From contig DATFFH010000084.1 of the NCBI GenBank assembly GCA_035250245.1, positions 9,197-73,196 on the forward strand: a DNA stretch of 64,000 nt, written 5' to 3'. Source of the stretch: Luteimonas_C sp035250245 (lineage in GTDB: Bacteria; Pseudomonadota; Gammaproteobacteria; Xanthomonadales; Xanthomonadaceae). Position 1 is the first letter of the stretch. Every line of letters begins with the position of its first letter. The notes beneath the pieces are model-generated. The model was given only the letters and a program-made list of their open reading frames with translations. It ran no database searches and had not been told where the DNA came from. Positions 50,261 to 59,037 of the stretch are shown one piece after another. The position numbers were made by a program, and so were the translations under genes.

Positions 50261-50901
50261 GAAAGGCGGCTTGCTTCGCATTGGCGGCTACGCTCGCCGC
50301 TTGCGCGCCCGCGCGCATGGTGCGCGAGCCGTTGCCGACGCTTTCCGCACAAGCGCTCGCGCAAGCGCAATCGGCGCAGCAAGCCCATGAAACCGCCGTC
50401 GCCGCGATGCCGGATTGGTCGCTGCAGGGCAGGGTGGCGCTGTCCAACGGCCGCAACGGTGGCAGCGGCGGCATCGAATGGACGCAGCGTGGGGCGAGTT
50501 ACGAGGTCGCTTTGAGCGCGCCGGTGACTCGGCAGAGTTGGCGCTTGAGCGGCGATGCAGGCTCGGCGCGCATCGAGGGTTTGGAAGGCGGGCCGCGCAG
50601 CGGCGGCGATGCGCAAGCGCTGCTGCGCGAAACCACCGGTTGGGAAATCCCGGTCGCGGCTCTGTCGTCCTGGGTGCGCGGCGCGCGCGCGGACGAGAAC
50701 GCGTTCGGCGCGGCGACGCTTTCGTATGGCGCGGACGGCCGGCTGGCGCGACTGGAGCAGGGCGGGTGGACGGTCGATTACAGCGCCTGGCAACCGGCGG
50801 CGACGGCCGGCACGCCGCTGCCGACCCGGCTCAATGCCGAGCGCGGCCAGGCTCGGGTCCGGCTGGTCGTCGACGGCTGGGAAGGCGCTTCCGCGCCATG
50901 A
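50245..50901 (+). CDS. lolB: Outer membrane lipoprotein insertion protein LolB
   Basis: 218 residues from ATG 50245. The lipobox is LAATLAAC (cysteine about residue 20); the mature part has WSLQGRVALSNGRNGGSGGIEW, GWEIPVAALSSWVRGA and the basic end RLNAERGQARVRLVVDGWEG, as in LolB. It takes lipoproteins from LolA and inserts them in the outer membrane. The first eight residues (MNSHLRKA) are encoded by the inserted repeat arm. An in-frame ATG at 50077 after GGGAG would give a 274-residue form with no N-terminal signal. It is coupled to ispE by ATGA. Confidence 0.9.
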   Translation: MNSHLRKAACFALAATLAACAPARMVREPLPTLSAQALAQAQSAQQAHETAVAAMPDWSLQGRVALSNGRNGGSGGIEWTQRGASYEVALSAPVTRQSWRLSGDAGSARIEGLEGGPRSGGDAQALLRETTGWEIPVAALSSWVRGARADENAFGAATLSYGADGRLARLEQGGWTVDYSAWQPAATAGTPLPTRLNAERGQARVRLVVDGWEGASAP

Positions 50902-51755
50902 GCCAGGCCGACTGGTCCGCCTGGCCGGCCCCGGCCAAACTCAATTTGTTCTTGCGGATCGTGGGGCGGCGGCCGGACGGCTACCACCGCCTGCAGACCG
51001 TCTTCCGTCTCTTGGAGTGGGGCGACACGATCCGGCTGCGGCCGCGCGACGATGGGCGAATCGTTCGGCATGGCGCAGCGGCTCTGGGCGTGGCCGAGCA
51101 AGACGATCTCGCCGTTCGTGCGGCGAATCTACTTCAAAATGAAGCTAAATCCGGTCAAGGCGCTGATATCATCGTCGAAAAACGCATCCCGACTGGCGCC
51201 GGGCTGGGCGGGGGATCGTCGGATGCAGGCACAGTCTTGGTGGCCCTGAACCGCCTTTGGGGCCTGAATTGGGAAACGGCCCGGCTGGCCGGCTTGGGTT
51301 TGCGGCTGGGTGCCGACGTCCCCGTCTTCGTCCGCGGCGACAACGCCTGGGCCGAGGGCGTGGGCGAAATCCTGACCCCGATCGAATTGCCGCCGGCCTG
51401 GTATCTGCTGGTCGACCCGGGCGTTCACGCCGCCACCGCGGACTTATTCCAAGCCCCTGAATTGACGCGCGATTCGCCGCCCGCGACAATATCCGACTTC
51501 GTTTCGGGTACCCCGCTCGGCAATGCGTTCGAGCCGGTGCTGCGCCGCCGCGAACCGGCCGTGGAAGCCGCGTTCCGGGCTTTGGCGCAGGTCGGCGAGC
51601 CGCGGTTGACCGGGTCGGGCAGCGGCTGTTTCGTGGAATTCGTCGATCGCGTTTCGGCCGAGGCCGGACTGGCGGCTTTGCCGCCGGGTCTGAACGGTTG
51701 GATCGCGCCAGGCGCTTCGCGATCGCCGCTGCATCGGACGCTCGAAACCAGGTAA
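50898..51755 (+). CDS. ispE: 4-diphosphocytidyl-2-C-methyl-D-erythritol kinase
   Basis: 285 residues, GHMP kinase family. It has WPAPAKLNLFLRIVGRRPDGYHRLQTVFR, the ATP motif PTGAGLGGGSSDAGTVL (about residue 93) and the C-terminal LTGSGSGCFVEF. It phosphorylates CDP-ME in the MEP pathway of isoprenoid synthesis. The start overlaps lolB by four bases. A tRNA-Gln gene follows five bases after the stop, the typical lolB-ispE-tRNA-prs order. Confidence 0.96.
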   Translation: MSQADWSAWPAPAKLNLFLRIVGRRPDGYHRLQTVFRLLEWGDTIRLRPRDDGRIVRHGAAALGVAEQDDLAVRAANLLQNEAKSGQGADIIVEKRIPTGAGLGGGSSDAGTVLVALNRLWGLNWETARLAGLGLRLGADVPVFVRGDNAWAEGVGEILTPIELPPAWYLLVDPGVHAATADLFQAPELTRDSPPATISDFVSGTPLGNAFEPVLRRREPAVEAAFRALAQVGEPRLTGSGSGCFVEFVDRVSAEAGLAALPPGLNGWIAPGASRSPLHRTLETR

Positions 51756-51759
51756 CCGC

Positions 51760-51836
51760 AGGGGCGTCGCCAAGAGGCCCAAGGCACCAGGTTTTGATCC
51801 TGGCATTCGTAGGTTCGAATCCTACCGCCCCTGCCA
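51760..51836 (+). tRNA. tRNA-Gln (TTG anticodon)
   Basis: Acceptor AGGGGCG (51760) pairs with CGCCCCT (51826-51832), followed by G and encoded CCA. The anticodon arm CCAGG-TTTTGAT-CCTGG gives TTG, and the T arm is GTAGG-TTCGAAT-CCTAC. It lies between ispE and prs. Confidence 0.97.
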
Positions 51837-51840
51837 GTAT

Positions 51841-51883
51841 GCGGGTCCTTCCGCAAAAGACTGCACATCCATGTGCAGGGATT
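51841..51883. repeat. Hairpin family after tRNA-Gln (GCGGGTCCTTCCGCAAAAGA)
   Basis: GCGG-GTCCTT-CCGC is followed by CTGCACATCC-ATGTGCAG, two small hairpins in tandem. The same two-hairpin unit occurs after tRNA-Thr (63683), and its second half before ahpD (3295). Confidence 0.7.
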
Positions 51884-52034
51884 CAAATTAACAGCCCGCT
51901 TCGGATGGTGTGCTGAAGCTTGAAGAGTCGGCTTGGGATAGGTCGCAATAGATTTGAAGCCGGTTCGACCGGGTCTTGGCAAGAAGAACGGTTCCTACAA
52001 TCCCGCAACGGTCAGAGCGAGCGGAGTGAAAAAG

Positions 52035-52994
52035 ATGCAAGACGATCGGAACCTGCTGGTGTTCAGCGGCAACGCCAACCGGCCGCTGGCGCAGTCGGTG
52101 TGCCGCGAGCTCGGCATCCGGATGGGCAAGGCGCTGGTCGGGCGGTTCTCCGACGGCGAGGTGCAGATCGAGATCGAGGAAAACGTCCGCGGCCAGGACG
52201 TGTTCGTCATCCAGCCGACGAGCGCGCCCAGTGCGGAAAACCTGGTCGAATTGTTGGTGCTGGTGGACGCGCTGAAGCGCGCCTCGGCCAACAAGGTCAC
52301 TGCGGTGGTGCCGTATTTCGGCTACGCCCGCCAGGATCGGCGTCCGCGTTCGGCGCGGGTGCCGATCACAGCGAAGGTGGCGGCGCAGATGTTCTCGACG
52401 GTGGGCACCGACCGGGTGCTGACCATCGATCTGCACGCCGAACAGATCCAGGCGTTCTTCGACATCCCGGTCGACAACGTGTACGGATCGCCGCTGCTGC
52501 TCGCCGACGTCTGGCGCGCGCACGGCACCGACAATTTGATCGTGGTTTCGCCGGACGTGGGCGGCGTGGTCCGCGCCCGGGCCATCGCCAAGCGCCTCGA
52601 CGATGCGGATCTCGCCATCATCGACAAGCGCCGGCCGAAGGCCAACGTCGCGACGGTGATGAACATCATCGGCGACGTGTCGGGCAAGACCTGCGTGCTG
52701 GTCGACGACATCGTCGACACCGCCGGCACCTTGTGCGCGGCAGCGGCGGCGTTGAAGGCGCAGGGCGCGATCAAGGTGGTCGCGTACTGCACCCACCCGG
52801 TGCTGTCGGGCGCGGCGATCGACAATTTGAACGGTTCGGAGTTGGACGAACTGGTGGTGACCGACACGATCCCGTTGTCGGAAGCGGCCAGGGCCTGCAA
52901 GAAGATCCGCCAGCTGAGCGTGGCGGAACTGCTGGCCGAGACCATCCGCCGGATTGCGTTCGGCGAATCGGTCAGTTCGCTGTACGTGGATTGA
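52035..52994 (+). CDS. prs: Ribose-phosphate pyrophosphokinase
   Basis: 319 residues. FSGNANRPLAQSVCRELGI, the flexible loop in YARQDRRPRSARVPITAKVAAQMF and the PRPP signature VLVDDIVDTAGTL (about residue 220) are intact. It makes PRPP for nucleotide, histidine and tryptophan synthesis. GGAGTG lies before ATG 52035. The gene follows tRNA-Gln by 198 bases that hold only the hairpin unit. Confidence 0.97.
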   Translation: MQDDRNLLVFSGNANRPLAQSVCRELGIRMGKALVGRFSDGEVQIEIEENVRGQDVFVIQPTSAPSAENLVELLVLVDALKRASANKVTAVVPYFGYARQDRRPRSARVPITAKVAAQMFSTVGTDRVLTIDLHAEQIQAFFDIPVDNVYGSPLLLADVWRAHGTDNLIVVSPDVGGVVRARAIAKRLDDADLAIIDKRRPKANVATVMNIIGDVSGKTCVLVDDIVDTAGTLCAAAAALKAQGAIKVVAYCTHPVLSGAAIDNLNGSELDELVVTDTIPLSEAARACKKIRQLSVAELLAETIRRIAFGESVSSLYVD

Positions 52995-53098
52995 GATTAG
53001 GAAGGCGCGAGCCTTCCGATACGGCTCTCCTGGTCGCGGGAGAGTCGTCCAAAGCCGCCGCGAGGCGGCATCAACGCAAGAAGAGTGAGTGAACAGAA

Positions 53099-53770
53099 AT
53101 GGCAACCGAACATAAAATCGCAGCTGCCGTGCGCGGCGACGAGGGCAAGGGTGCGAGCCGCCGCCTGCGTCACGCCGGCCAGATCCCCGCCATCGTGTAT
53201 GGCGGCCACGCCGATCCGCAGAGCATCCAGCTGGAACACGAGAAGACCTGGCTGGCCAGCCAGAACGAGTGGTTCTACTCGTCGATCCTGACCCTGGACG
53301 TCGACGGCAAGACCGAGCAGGTCCTGCTGCGCGACATGCAGCGCCACCCGTACAAGCAGATCATCATGCACCTGGACTTCCAGCGCGTCAGCGCGAACGA
53401 AGCCATCCGCGTGGCGGTGCAGCTGCACTTCATCAACGAAGAGAAGTCGCCGGCCGGCAAGGCCGCCGACGTGGCGGTCACCCACGAGCTGACCGAAGTG
53501 ACGATCAGCTGCTTGCCGAAGGACCTGCCGGAGTTCATCGAAGTCGACCTGTCCAACCTGAAGGTCGGCGACACCGTGCATCTGTCCGAGATCAAGCTGC
53601 CGGAAGGCGTGGAAGTGCCGGAGCTCAAGCTAGGCGCCGACCACGACGTGGCGGTGGTCGTGGCGCGCTTCGTCAAGGAAGAAGTGGAAGAAGCCCCGGC
53701 CGAGGGCGAAGCTTCCGCCGAAGTGCCGGCCGCCAAGGTCTCCGACGAAGAGGGCGGCGACAAGGAGTGA
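53099..53770 (+). CDS. rplY: 50S ribosomal protein L25 (long Ctc form)
   Basis: 223 residues. N-terminal L25 5S-rRNA-binding domain (RGDEGKGASRRLRHAGQIPAIVYGG), then the TL5/Ctc beta domain (KVGDTVHLSEIKLPEGVEVPEL) and an acidic alanine/glutamate-rich tail. The protein binds 5S rRNA in the central protuberance. The prs-rplY-pth-ychF order is conserved in proteobacteria. Confidence 0.96.
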   Translation: MATEHKIAAAVRGDEGKGASRRLRHAGQIPAIVYGGHADPQSIQLEHEKTWLASQNEWFYSSILTLDVDGKTEQVLLRDMQRHPYKQIIMHLDFQRVSANEAIRVAVQLHFINEEKSPAGKAADVAVTHELTEVTISCLPKDLPEFIEVDLSNLKVGDTVHLSEIKLPEGVEVPELKLGADHDVAVVVARFVKEEVEEAPAEGEASAEVPAAKVSDEEGGDKE

Positions 53771-53806
53771 TCGTCGCGTCGCGGCTTTCGTTCTGCGTGC
53801 CAACGG

Positions 53807-53828
53807 GGGACCTGCTCGCGCAGGTCCC
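53807..53828 (+). terminator. Hairpin between rplY and pth
   Basis: Nine-base stem GGGACCTGC/GCAGGTCCC with loop TCGC, followed by weakly T-rich sequence (TCGCTTCTTTC). It may terminate part of the transcripts. Confidence 0.5.
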
Positions 53829-53856
53829 TCGCTTCTTTCGGGATAACGGTTGAACT

Positions 53857-54441
53857 ATGGCAGGTTTGCGCCTTATCGCGGGCCTCGGCAATCCGGGGTC
53901 CGAACATGCCAAGACCCGGCACAACGCCGGGTTCTGGTTCGTCGACGCGCTGGCGGATAAAACCGGCGCGCGTTTTTCGGTGGACGCCAAACTGTTCGGC
54001 GAAACCGCGAAGGCGGAGATCGCCGGGCGTTCGGTGTGGCTGCTCAAGCCGTCCACGTACATGAACCTCAGCGGCAAGTCGATCGGCGCGGCCTTGCGCT
54101 TTTGGAAGATCGAACCCGAGGAATGCCTGGTCGTTCACGATGAACTGGATTTGGCGCCGGGCATCGCGCGCCTGAAGTTCGACGGCGGCCACGGCGGCCA
54201 GAACGGCGTGCGCGACGCCATGGCCATGCTGGGCCACGGCAAGTTCCATCGTTTGCGCATCGGCATCGGCCATCCCGGCAACAAGGACAAGGTGACGCCC
54301 TGGCTATTGAAAGGCGCGCCAGGCAAGGACGATCAGATTTCGATCGATCGGGCGATCGATGCCGCGATCGACGTTTTGCCGCTGGCGGTGGCCGGCGACA
54401 TCAATGAGGCGATGAAGCGCCTGCACACCACCAAGGAATAA
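53857..54441 (+). CDS. pth: Peptidyl-tRNA hydrolase
   Basis: 194 residues. LIAGLGNPGSEHAKTRHNAGFWFVD contains the catalytic histidine and asparagine; KPSTYMNLSGKSI, VVHDELDLAPG and GGHGGQNGVRDAM complete the family signature. It frees tRNA from dropped-off peptidyl-tRNA. It lies between rplY and ychF. Confidence 0.97.
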   Translation: MAGLRLIAGLGNPGSEHAKTRHNAGFWFVDALADKTGARFSVDAKLFGETAKAEIAGRSVWLLKPSTYMNLSGKSIGAALRFWKIEPEECLVVHDELDLAPGIARLKFDGGHGGQNGVRDAMAMLGHGKFHRLRIGIGHPGNKDKVTPWLLKGAPGKDDQISIDRAIDAAIDVLPLAVAGDINEAMKRLHTTKE

Positions 54442-54449
54442 CCGCTTTT

Positions 54450-54521
54450 GTAGAGTCGAGCCTTGCTCGACTGCTTTTGATCTTCGTAGCGGAAGAGCAG
54501 TCGAGCAAGGCTCGACTCTAC
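54450..54521. repeat. GTAG-type inverted pair, family C
   Basis: GTAGAGTCGAGCCTTGCTCG and its inverse complement ending CTAC at 54521. It lies nine bases after the pth stop and 43 before ychF. Confidence 0.88.
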
Positions 54522-54564
54522 GAAAGCAAAGCGACAAGCCTCTTTTTTCGGATTCGGATACATC

Positions 54565-55656
54565 ATGGGCATCAAATGCGGCATCGTCGGCCTGCCTAAC
54601 GTCGGCAAGTCGACCCTGTTCAACGCGCTGACCAAGGCGGGCATCGCCGCGGCCAACTTCCCGTTCTGCACGATCGAGCCCAACGTCGGCGTGGTGCCGG
54701 TGCCGGATCCGCGTTTAAACGCGCTGGCGGGCATCGCCAAGCCGTTGAAGGTGATCCCGACGGCGGTCGAGTTCGTCGACATCGCCGGCCTGGTCGCCGG
54801 CGCGGCCAGCGGCGAAGGCCTGGGCAACAAGTTTCTCGCGCACATTCGCGAGGTCGACGCGATCACCCACGTGGTGCGTTGCTTCGAGAATTCCGACGTG
54901 ATCCACGTCAACAACAAGGTCGATCCGATCGCCGACATCGAGACCATCGACACGGAATTAGCGCTCGCCGACTTGGAATCGGTGGACAAGGCGCTGCAGC
55001 GCGCCGAGCGCTCGGCCAAGACCGGCGACAAGGACGCGAAGGCGCGCGTGGAAGTGCTCGCCCGCGTGCGCGCGGGCCTGGACGAAGGCAAGCCCGCGCG
55101 CGGCCTGGGCCTGTCCGACGAAGACAAGGCGGCCGTGCGCGATCTGTTCCTGCTGACGCTCAAGCCGGTGATGTACGTGGCCAACGTGCTCGAGGACGGC
55201 TTCGAAAACAACCTGCACCTGGACGCCGTGCGCCAGCGCGCGGCGGGCGAGGGCGCGGAAGTGGTGCCGGTGTCTGCCGCGATCGAAGAAGAGTTGTCGC
55301 AGTTGGACGACGCCGACCGCGACGCCTTCCTGCACGACATGGGCCTGGAAGAGCCGGGCCTGAACCGGGTGATCCGAGCGGCCTACAAGCTGCTCGGCCT
55401 GCAGACGTATTTCACCGCCGGCGAGAAGGAAGTGCGCGCCTGGACGGTGAAAGCGGGCTCGACCGCGCCGCAGGCCGCGGGCGTGATCCACACCGATTTC
55501 GAGAAAGGCTTCATCCGCGCCGAGACCATCGGCTACGACGACTACATCAAGTACAAGGGCGAGGCCGGCGCCCGCGACGCCGGCCGCCTGCGCCTGGAAG
55601 GCAAGGAATACCGCGTCCAGGAAGGCGACGTGCTGCACTTCCGCTTCAACGTCTGA
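54565..55656 (+). CDS. ychF: Redox-regulated ATPase YchF (Obg family)
   Basis: 363 residues. The P-loop GLPNVGKSTLFNALT (residues 8-22), the switch DIAGLVAGAASGEGLGNKFL and the TGS-like C-terminal domain (KEVRAWTVKAGSTAPQAAGVIHTDFEKGFIRAE) define YchF. It prefers ATP over GTP and binds ribosomes; in E. coli it restrains oxidative-stress defence. Full length and standard position after pth. Confidence 0.97.
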   Translation: MGIKCGIVGLPNVGKSTLFNALTKAGIAAANFPFCTIEPNVGVVPVPDPRLNALAGIAKPLKVIPTAVEFVDIAGLVAGAASGEGLGNKFLAHIREVDAITHVVRCFENSDVIHVNNKVDPIADIETIDTELALADLESVDKALQRAERSAKTGDKDAKARVEVLARVRAGLDEGKPARGLGLSDEDKAAVRDLFLLTLKPVMYVANVLEDGFENNLHLDAVRQRAAGEGAEVVPVSAAIEEELSQLDDADRDAFLHDMGLEEPGLNRVIRAAYKLLGLQTYFTAGEKEVRAWTVKAGSTAPQAAGVIHTDFEKGFIRAETIGYDDYIKYKGEAGARDAGRLRLEGKEYRVQEGDVLHFRFNV

Positions 55657-55657
55657 C

Positions 55658-55786
55658 GTAGGGCGGGCCTTGGTCCACCATCGCCATGCCTCGGTTGCGA
55701 CGGCGAATAGGCGAAGTCAACTTCATCGCAAATCGCTTTGCGTCGCAATCCGCAACGGCGCGACGGTGGGCCAAGGCCTACCCTAC
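55658..55786. repeat. GTAG-type inverted pair, family F (GTAGGGCGGGCCTTGGTCCACC)
   Basis: GTAGGGCGGGCCTTGGTCCA is mirrored with small changes by TGGGCCAAGGCCTACCCTAC ending at 55786. A related pair lies at 60756 and a single copy at 44051. Confidence 0.85.
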
Positions 55787-55799
55787 GAATCCTTCGCAC

Positions 55800-55826
55800 A
55801 AAAAAACCTCCCGTTGCCGGGAGGTT
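55800..55826 (-). terminator. Intrinsic terminator of the FecIR-linked TonB receptor gene
   Basis: Read on the minus strand: a nine-base stem AACCTCCCG/CGGGAGGTT with loop GCAA is followed by T-rich sequence (55800-55804). Confidence 0.9.
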
Positions 55827-55843
55827 CGGGGGCGGAGTACTGA

Positions 55844-58800
55844 CTAAAGCGCCTTTCCGCCGAACTTGTAGGTGAACTGCAAGTAGTAAGTGCGCCCGAG
55901 CGTGTCGAACCACGACACGTCGTAATAGGGGTAGGCCGTGTACGAGCGGTCCCGCGGCGGCATCTTGTCGAACAGGTTGTCCACCGCCAGCGACAGCTTC
56001 GCGTGGTCGGTGAAGCGGTATTGCAGGGTCGCGTTGTAGCGGTAAGTGGCGGCGACGTAAGGGCTGCCCGCTTCCTCGTCCTCGGGATCGAATACGCCGT
56101 CGTAGGAATCCGAATTCGGCAGCTTGCCCAGGCGCTCGCCGTGCAGGCTGGCGCTCCAGGCGTTCCTCTCCCACGACACCGTGGCGCTGGCCTTGGTGCG
56201 CGGGATGTCGAAACCGCTGTTGACCGCGAACTCATCCTCGACGATGTCGCCGTCGAACTGCTGGAAATCGTGCTTGCGCACCCAGGTGTAGTTGCCGGAG
56301 AAGCGGAACAGGCCGATGCCGGTCTCCAGCCGGTAATGCGTGCTGAAGTCGACGCCGCTGGTGCGTTCGCGGGCGACGTTGATCGGGGTGGTGTGGATGC
56401 CGTACAGGCGGCCGTCGATGCGGGTCACGCGCGAGATCGCGTCCTGGCAGGTGGGCGAATTGACGTCCACCGGCGTGCCGTCCACGCGCGTGCCGATGCG
56501 GCAGTCGGCTTCGTCGCGCAGGATCGCGTCGTTGCGCAGATCCTGCACCTGGTCGCGCATGTCGATGTCGAAATAGTCCAGCGATATGTCGAAATCCTCG
56601 TTCGGCGACCAGACCAGGCCGGTGGTCCAGGACGTGCTGGTCTCCGGGTCGAGCGCGCGGTTGCCGGAACGGGTGCGGATCAGGCCCTCGTCGCCCCAAC
56701 TGCAGTCTTCGAAGGTTTCGCCCGGTTCTTCGGTACGGCAACGGTAGTAGTCCACGCCTGAAGTTTCGTCGTTGCCGGGGCCCGCGAAGATGTAGTGCAG
56801 GTCGGCGGCGCGAAAGGCCGTGCCGTAGGAACCGCGCACCAGCAGCGTATCCGCCGGGCGCCACTCCATGCCCGCGCTGTAGGTGAACTTGCCGACTTCG
56901 TGCCCGCCGTAGCGGTACTGGTCGTAGCGCGCGGCGGTGCTGAGGTTGAGCGTTTCGTGCAACGGCATCCGCAATTCGCCGGCGATCGCCCAGCGATCGC
57001 GCTCGCCTTCGCCGTTGGAATCCTTCCAGCTGTAGTAGTAGTACTCCAGTGCGCGAGGATCGGGATTCAGATCGTAAGCCTGATTGCCGATCTCGATCAC
57101 GCCGGCGAAACCCGCTGGACCCGCCGGCAGTTCGAACAGGCTGGTGTTGGTCAGCGTGAACGACAGCGTGTCGGTGCGCGACTTCGGGTGGTAGTTGGTG
57201 TAAGCGGCGATCGAATCGTATTCGGCGCGCGTCAGCGGCGTGTACAGGCGATTCGGATCGGCGTTGAAGATCGGCAGCTCGTAGTCGGGATCCACGCCGA
57301 GCTGCGGGCCCAGGAACAGGTTGTTGGCGGCTGAGGCGACGATTTGCGGCCAGCCGATTTCGGAGCGGTATTGCGAATGGCTGAAAGCCAGTTCCCAATC
57401 CCAATCCTGGCCGAACACGCCCTTGAAACCGGTGACGATGCCGAAGGTCTTCTGCTTGTTGCGGATCATGCCGCGCTCGAGGCCGCCCATTTCCTCGGGC
57501 GTGAATTGGCGCTGCCAGTATTCGACGCGGCCGGTGGCCTGATTGAAGAAATAGCCTTCCTCGTTGCCGTCGGGCGCCATGTAGTTCCAACTGCGCACGT
57601 CGGTGAACAATTCCACTTCGTGATAGCCGGCCTGCAGTTCGGCGAACCACTCGGTGTCGTCACCTAATGCGTAACTCAGCGAACCGTAGGCGTTGGCGCC
57701 GCGGCGTTTGCTGATGATGGTGCCGTAGCCGATCGATTCGTCGCTGCCGCAAAAAAAGCCGGGCGGATAATCGTCGGCGACGGGATCGTAGCGCCCCCAG
57801 TTCGGGCGGCTGGCGCGGTAGGTCGAGCCCCCGTTGAGATGGGCCAGCGCGCCGCAGGTGGCCTGACCGGGATCGACGTAATACTCGTTGTCGCCGTCGT
57901 CCGGATCCCATGCGGTCTGCAGGAACACGCGCCGCGAAGCCGCGTTGGGGTCGGGCGAATCCTTCACTGAATCCTGCAGCCTGCGCTCGTAGGCCCACAG
58001 CGGCTTCTGGTCGAGCAGTTCGATGCCGTAAACGGCATTGAAGTCGCCGCGCGAGAAGCCCGATGACAAACTCAACTTCATCGATTCGCCGCCGCCGCGC
58101 TCGGCGTCGCCGTAGCGGAAATCGACCGTGGTGCCGTCGGTGTAATCCTTGAGGATGAAATTCACGACGCCGGAAATCGCATCCGAGCCGTACACCGCGG
58201 ACGCGCTGCCGGTCAGCACTTCGATGCGCTCGACCATGCCGAGCGGAATGTTGGAGATGTCGGTGAAATTGCTGCGGCCCTTGAACGGCATCGGGAAGTC
58301 CGCGATGCGGCGTCCGTTGACCAGCACCAGAGTGTGGTTGGGGCCCAGGCCGCGCAGATCCACCTGTTCGCCGCCCGGCGAGAAATCGCCGGCACTGGAG
58401 GATTGCTGGCTCTGGGTTTCGCCGCCGTTCTGGGTCATGGCGCGCAGCACGTCGGGCACGCTGGTGAAACCGCCGGACTGGATTTCCGCGGCGGTCATCA
58501 CCTGCACCGGCGCCGGGCCTTCGGTTTGCGCGCGCGGGATGCGCGAACCGGTCACTTGCACCGTTTCCAGTTGGGTCACCGATTGCTGCGGCACCGTATC
58601 GGCGTCGGCGGAAGCGCCGCCGGCAGCGGCGGGTCGCGGCGCGGGGCGCGCGGGCGCGTCGCTTTTCACGATCACCACCGCGCCCGAAGCGTCGCGGCGT
58701 GCGACGTAACCGCTGCCGCGCAGCAAGCGGTCCAGCGCATCGTCGGCGGAGGCGGCGCCTTGCACACCGGGCGTACGCAGACCTTTCAACTGATCGGCGC

Positions 58801-58954
58801 GGTACACGAACTGCACGCCGGACCGTTTGGCCAGCGTATCCAAGGCGCCGACCAGATCGCCCGCCGGAATATCGATTCGCCCGGTCTGGGCGTGCGCCGC
58901 CAGCGACGCCGAACAAGCCAAGGCCAGCAACAGCACACGGAACTTGCGCACCAT
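55844..58954 (-). CDS. TonB-dependent outer membrane receptor with STN signalling domain
   Basis: 1036 residues from ATG 58954. A signal peptide (LLLALACSASLAAHAQ) is followed by an STN domain (about 24-97; IPAGDLVGALDTLAKRSGVQFVYRADQLKGL), a proline-rich linker, a plug with TVQVTGSRIPRAQTEGPAPVQVMTAAEI and NGRRIADFPMPFKGRSNFTDISNIPLGMVERIEVLTGSASAVYGSDAISGVVNF, and a long barrel ending TYYLQFTYKFGGKAL. The STN domain together with adjacent fecI and fecR genes indicates cell-surface signalling. The barrel size and the loops recall peptide or glycan receptors more than siderophore ones, but the ligand is unknown. Downstream lies a terminator. Confidence 0.92.
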   Translation of the reverse strand: MVRKFRVLLLALACSASLAAHAQTGRIDIPAGDLVGALDTLAKRSGVQFVYRADQLKGLRTPGVQGAASADDALDRLLRGSGYVARRDASGAVVIVKSDAPARPAPRPAAAGGASADADTVPQQSVTQLETVQVTGSRIPRAQTEGPAPVQVMTAAEIQSGGFTSVPDVLRAMTQNGGETQSQQSSSAGDFSPGGEQVDLRGLGPNHTLVLVNGRRIADFPMPFKGRSNFTDISNIPLGMVERIEVLTGSASAVYGSDAISGVVNFILKDYTDGTTVDFRYGDAERGGGESMKLSLSSGFSRGDFNAVYGIELLDQKPLWAYERRLQDSVKDSPDPNAASRRVFLQTAWDPDDGDNEYYVDPGQATCGALAHLNGGSTYRASRPNWGRYDPVADDYPPGFFCGSDESIGYGTIISKRRGANAYGSLSYALGDDTEWFAELQAGYHEVELFTDVRSWNYMAPDGNEEGYFFNQATGRVEYWQRQFTPEEMGGLERGMIRNKQKTFGIVTGFKGVFGQDWDWELAFSHSQYRSEIGWPQIVASAANNLFLGPQLGVDPDYELPIFNADPNRLYTPLTRAEYDSIAAYTNYHPKSRTDTLSFTLTNTSLFELPAGPAGFAGVIEIGNQAYDLNPDPRALEYYYYSWKDSNGEGERDRWAIAGELRMPLHETLNLSTAARYDQYRYGGHEVGKFTYSAGMEWRPADTLLVRGSYGTAFRAADLHYIFAGPGNDETSGVDYYRCRTEEPGETFEDCSWGDEGLIRTRSGNRALDPETSTSWTTGLVWSPNEDFDISLDYFDIDMRDQVQDLRNDAILRDEADCRIGTRVDGTPVDVNSPTCQDAISRVTRIDGRLYGIHTTPINVARERTSGVDFSTHYRLETGIGLFRFSGNYTWVRKHDFQQFDGDIVEDEFAVNSGFDIPRTKASATVSWERNAWSASLHGERLGKLPNSDSYDGVFDPEDEEAGSPYVAATYRYNATLQYRFTDHAKLSLAVDNLFDKMPPRDRSYTAYPYYDVSWFDTLGRTYYLQFTYKFGGKAL

Positions 58955-59037
58955 CGGGTTCCCCTCCCCATCGGCGCTCGCAACGGCGCCGTTCGAGTGT
59001 CGGGACGAGCGAGCCGTGAAAATCCCCCGTCCGCCGC

